Assembly: GCF_014206815.1 (NCBI RefSeq)
Contig: NZ_JACHNP010000001.1
Coordinates: 1,516,456 to 1,580,455, forward strand
DNA length: 64,000 nucleotides
Source: Xanthomonas sp. F10
Lineage (GTDB): Bacteria > Pseudomonadota > Gammaproteobacteria > Xanthomonadales > Xanthomonadaceae
Reading direction: 5' to 3'
The first letter of the stretch is position 1; each line of letters opens with the position of its first letter. Under the pieces are notes generated by a model. The model ran no database searches, was not told the DNA's origin, and saw only the letters and a list, made by a program, of their open reading frames with translations. Both the position numbers and the translations under genes were made by a program. Below, piece by piece: positions 60,908 through 64,000 of the stretch.

Positions 60908-62578
60908 ATGCAGACCCTGATCCAACGCGGCATGGCCGCCCTTCACCAGGACGACTTCGCCGGCCTGTACACGCTGTGGTCCGGCACGAGCGCGCTCGAT
61001 CATCTGCAGGAGGCCGACCTTGCGCTGCTGATGCAGCGCTGCGACGCACGGATCCAGGCCGCGCCGGGCGACGCCGGACCGTGGTGGGTGAAGTGCCTGA
61101 TCTACCTGGACCGCAGCGCGCACTTCAACAGCAACCGCGAGCAGGCGCTGCGCACTGTCGCCGACTGGGCCGGGCGCGCGATCGGCCTGGCGCCGGACAA
61201 GGCCGAGGCGCACCGGTTGCTCGGCAGCGCGCACTACTGGCTGGACGAACACGCCGCCGCGATCGGCGCCTACCGCAATGCGCAGGCGCTGCAACCGCAG
61301 GTGGACCTGCAGGTCCGCCTGTTCGAGATGGAATCGCTGCCGGCCGGGCAGTCGCCGCAACTGCTGCAACTGGACTTCCGCGACGGCAACGCCTGCCACT
61401 ACTACGGTGCCGGTGTGTCCATCGGCAAATGGAAGCGCGCGGGGCTGGATCCGGCCGACGCCGGCTACGTCGACGCCGTGCAGTTCGCGCTCTACGAACA
61501 CTGCACCACGCTGTTCCGGCAGGGCCTGGAACTGGGCGACGCGGCCACCTGCAACACCGACACCCACACCTTCGCGATGTGCTGCAACAACCTCGGCATC
61601 CTGTACATGGACCGCGGCCTGTACGCGCAGGCGCGGGCCATCCTCGAGGAGGGCCTGCGCCACAGCCAGTTCCAGTTCCTGTACCAGAACCTGCGCGAGG
61701 CCTATCGTCATCAGGGCATGCGCGCCGAGGCGGCGGACCTGGCGCTGACCCTGATGATGGACTACGAACTGGACACGCCGCTGTTCCTGGATTGCGCGCA
61801 GGCGGCCTGCAGCCATCTCAACCGCGTCGGCCGCCATGCCGACGTGCTGGAGATCGCCGAGGCGGCGCAGGAAGCGTTCGAGGCGCTGCCCGACGATGCC
61901 CAGGCCGATCCGGAACTGCTGCGGATGTACGCGCTGGTGCAGGCGCACCACCGGCTCACCGCGGCGCGGGCGCTGGGCCGGCTGCAGCCGCAGCAGGTCG
62001 ACACCGCCCTGTCGCGGGCGGCGGCGGAGGCGAATCCGCACGACCTGGACACGCTGTTCGTGCACGCCAGCGCGCTCGGCGAGGCGCGCGAATATCCGGC
62101 CGCGGTCGACGCCTACACCACGCTGATCGCCCAGGCCGCACAGCAGCAGGACGCGCAGGCGCTCAAGCGCGCGCGGCACGGGCGCGGCTACCTGCTGCTG
62201 TACTATCTGCCGGACGCCAAGGCCGCGCTGCAGGACTTCCTCGCCGTGCAGCGCGACGGCACGGACGACTTCTACACGCACTATTACCAGGCCAACTGCC
62301 ATTACGTGCTCAAGGACTACCGCAGCGCATTGCCGGCCTGCGACGCGGCACGCGCCCTGCTCGACGACGCGATGTTGCAGGCGGACCCCGGCTCGGCGGC
62401 GCAGCTGTACATGATGGAGGCCAATTGCCACATGAACCTCGGCGCCTACCCCGCATCGCTCGCCGCCTTCGAGCGCTCGCTGGCATTGCACGAGCGTGCG
62501 GACGTGCGCGAGAGCTACGAGCTGGCCCGGCAACTGGCGGCCAAGCCGAAGAAGCGCCTGTTCGGGCTGTTCTCATGA
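60908..62578 (+). CDS. TPR-rich cytoplasmic protein of unknown function
   Basis: 556 residues with no signal peptide. TPR-like helical pairs are scattered throughout (AEAHRLLGSAHYWLDEHAAAIGAYRNA, NNLGILYMDRGLYAQARAILEEGL, YMMEANCHMNLGAYPASLAAFERS). It is cysteine-rich in the middle (TFAMCCNN). No family recognised beyond TPR. It follows the TonB receptor by 170 bp and precedes the DUF3142 gene by 98 bp on the same strand, so it is probably part of the same functional group. Confidence 0.7.
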   Translation: MQTLIQRGMAALHQDDFAGLYTLWSGTSALDHLQEADLALLMQRCDARIQAAPGDAGPWWVKCLIYLDRSAHFNSNREQALRTVADWAGRAIGLAPDKAEAHRLLGSAHYWLDEHAAAIGAYRNAQALQPQVDLQVRLFEMESLPAGQSPQLLQLDFRDGNACHYYGAGVSIGKWKRAGLDPADAGYVDAVQFALYEHCTTLFRQGLELGDAATCNTDTHTFAMCCNNLGILYMDRGLYAQARAILEEGLRHSQFQFLYQNLREAYRHQGMRAEAADLALTLMMDYELDTPLFLDCAQAACSHLNRVGRHADVLEIAEAAQEAFEALPDDAQADPELLRMYALVQAHHRLTAARALGRLQPQQVDTALSRAAAEANPHDLDTLFVHASALGEAREYPAAVDAYTTLIAQAAQQQDAQALKRARHGRGYLLLYYLPDAKAALQDFLAVQRDGTDDFYTHYYQANCHYVLKDYRSALPACDAARALLDDAMLQADPGSAAQLYMMEANCHMNLGAYPASLAAFERSLALHERADVRESYELARQLAAKPKKRLFGLFS

Positions 62579-62676
62579 TGGCCAGCGCATGAGCCGCGCT
62601 GCGCACATTGCCTGCCCGACGGTGCCGTTGCCGCACCGCGGCCGCGTGCGGCCGTGCGTGGCCTGACCCGGCCGTC

Positions 62677-63873
62677 GTGTCGCTGTGCCGCGCGCTCCTC
62701 GGGCTGAGTCTGCTGCTTGGCGGCTGCGCGGCATCGGCACCGGCGCCACTGGAACAACAGGTCTACGTCTGGCAACGGCAATGGAGCGGCGCGCATGCGA
62801 TGGCGCTGGCCCAGACCCGCGCGGACTTCGCGGCGCTGCGCGTGCTGGCGTTGCAGGCGCATCCGCGCGCCGGCTGGGGCCGCGCCGCGGTGGATCTGCG
62901 GCAGCTCGCCGCCGATGGCCGCCCGGTGATCGCCGTGGTGCGGCTGGACGGGCAGTTGCCGGCACTGGACGCGACGCGCATCGACACCGAGATACTGCAG
63001 GTGGTGCGCCGCTGGCGCACCGCCGGCGTGGCGCTGCGCGGGGTGGAGATCGACCACGATTGCGCCACCGCACGCCTGCCCGCCTATGCGGCACTGCTGC
63101 GGCAACTGCGCGGCGCGTTGCCGGCCGAGCTGACGCTGAGCATCACCGCCCTGCCCGCCTGGCTGGAGAGCCCGGCGCTGACGCCGCTGCTGCGCACGGT
63201 CGACAGTTCGGTGCTGCAGGTGCATGCGGTCAATGCGCCCGCCACCGGCCTGTTCGATCCGGTGCAGGCGCGGCGCTGGGCCGACCGCTACGCCCAGCGC
63301 AGCGCCACGCCATTCTGGCTGGCCCTGCCGGCCTACGGCGTGGCGCTGGTCGACAGCGCCGATGCCAACGTTGCCCCGCTGGTCGAGAGTGAAGCGCCGC
63401 TGGCGGCACGCGGCACACGCCACGAACTGCGGGTGTCGCCGCAGCAGCTCGTCGCGTTCGTCGCTGCGCTGCGCGACCGCCGTCCGCCGCACCTGGCCGG
63501 GCTGGTCTGGTTCCGCCTGCCGCTGCCGGGCGACCGCCGCGCCTGGCCGCTGGCGACGCTGCAGGCCGTGGTGCACGGGCGCCCCTTGCAAGCGGCGGTG
63601 CAGGTCCAGGCCAGCGGCACCGGCCCGGTCTACGATCTGACCTTGACCAACCATGGCAACACCGTGGCCGCGCCGCCGCAGCACGTGGTCCTGCACGGCA
63701 GCGCCTGCGAAGCCGGCGACGCGCTCGGCGATTACCGCCTGCAATTGCCGGCACAGGCGCCCCGTTTCGACCGCACCACCACATCCCCGCCCCTGGCCGC
63801 CGGAGAACGCCGCGCGCTCGGCTGGGTCCGCTGCCGCACCCTGCACCCAGGTGCCATCGATGTCCTGCCGTGA
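62677..63873 (+). CDS. DUF3142 family lipoprotein
   Basis: 398 residues from GTG 62677. A lipoprotein signal ends in LLGGC (Cys17), which is why this start is preferred over the ATG at 62608. The DUF3142 domain has QVYVWQRQWSGAHAMAL, VEIDHDCATARLPAYAALLRQL and LSITALPAWLESPAL. It looks like a (beta/alpha)8 glycosidase-like fold (inference). Envelope protein, function unknown. Its stop overlaps the next gene by 14 bp, so the two are coupled. Confidence 0.78.
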   Translation: MSLCRALLGLSLLLGGCAASAPAPLEQQVYVWQRQWSGAHAMALAQTRADFAALRVLALQAHPRAGWGRAAVDLRQLAADGRPVIAVVRLDGQLPALDATRIDTEILQVVRRWRTAGVALRGVEIDHDCATARLPAYAALLRQLRGALPAELTLSITALPAWLESPALTPLLRTVDSSVLQVHAVNAPATGLFDPVQARRWADRYAQRSATPFWLALPAYGVALVDSADANVAPLVESEAPLAARGTRHELRVSPQQLVAFVAALRDRRPPHLAGLVWFRLPLPGDRRAWPLATLQAVVHGRPLQAAVQVQASGTGPVYDLTLTNHGNTVAAPPQHVVLHGSACEAGDALGDYRLQLPAQAPRFDRTTTSPPLAAGERRALGWVRCRTLHPGAIDVLP

Positions 63874-64000
63874 TTCCCGACCCGCGGCCGCGCTCGCCGC
63901 CGCGCTGACGCTATCCCTGCTGCCGCTGGGCGGCGCCCGCGCCTGCGGCCCGGATTTCCCGTACCGCCTGCTCGACGACCGCGCCGGCGCCCTGGCGCAG
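63860..64000 (+). CDS. Secreted protein of unknown function, N-terminal part
   Basis: Only 47 residues are in the window. They are a signal peptide (ALAAALTLSLLPLGGARA) and the start of the mature part CGPDFPYRLLDDRAGALAQ. The ATG at 63860 lies within the end of the DUF3142 gene, so translation is coupled. The family cannot be assigned from this fragment. Confidence 0.7.
   Translation, partial: MSCRDSRPAAALAAALTLSLLPLGGARACGPDFPYRLLDDRAGALAQ

Noticed and set aside
57510-61049. 1179-codon open frame antisense to the TonB receptor
   Set aside because: Low-complexity R/G/A/Q-rich translation opposite a gene with intact family motifs.

Overview
The window is about 70% GC, densely packed, and has the gene content of a Xanthomonas species or a very close Xanthomonadaceae relative. 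This is inferred from content only: pyrG and parE context, a fruR/fruB-fruK-fruA/oprB fructose PTS, two copies of a 24-bp-armed intergenic palindrome (GTAGGAGCGGCTTC...), a G-rich intergenic repeat family, and an FecI/FecR/TonB receptor set. No phage, plasmid, CRISPR, integrase or transposase was seen.

Layout. 1-9.9 kb is housekeeping: the start of pyrG, parE, CDP-diacylglycerol pyrophosphatase, a secreted S10 carboxypeptidase, a PiT phosphate transporter with its DUF47 partner, and a CorC/HlyC-type membrane protein overlapping an ExoD-like gene. 10-22 kb holds mostly single metabolic genes: an LLM flavin oxidoreductase, an SDR, trhO, an FKBP lipoprotein, a BaiN-like flavoprotein, a GAF/PAS/GGDEF diguanylate cyclase, a GltS-like oxidoreductase with a GNAT, and a TviB-like nucleotide-sugar dehydrogenase. 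22.3-30.1 kb is the fructose regulon: FruR divergent from the EIIA-HPr-EI, 1-phosphofructokinase and EIIBC genes, followed by a carbohydrate porin. A perfect LacI-type operator lies between fruR and fruB and a near-perfect copy abuts the fruR start.

30.7-37.0 kb is one translationally coupled operon. A two-component pair is followed by a NodT-type outer-membrane lipoprotein, an FtsX-type permease, an ABC ATPase and a lipoprotein adaptor, which together make a self-regulated tripartite ABC exporter. 37.1-45.9 kb is the most interesting segment: an alpha/beta hydrolase, two ArnE/ArnF-like small transporters, a DegT-type aminotransferase, an arginase-fold protein, a FemAB-like acyltransferase, a dedicated acyl carrier protein, a ketosynthase, a class III aminotransferase and an HAD phosphatase. 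I do not recognise this combination as any named pathway. It looks like a small acyl-amine biosynthesis and export system.

46.2-50.6 kb is different: three genes in this short stretch are broken (a one-base frameshift in an NmrA-like gene, a frameshifted unrecognised gene, a nonsense codon in an MFS transporter). They sit with a LysR and a TetR regulator directly at the 3' end of a tRNA-Leu gene, which looks like a decaying acquired islet. 50.9-54.4 kb is a microaerobic group (hemN, a group III truncated haemoglobin, a small membrane protein and a CcoG-like ferredoxin) with two FNR-type boxes. After tRNA-Gly come two secreted hypothetical proteins. 56.0-64.0 kb is an FecI-FecR-TonB receptor surface-signalling set followed by a TPR protein, a DUF3142 lipoprotein and the start of another secreted protein.
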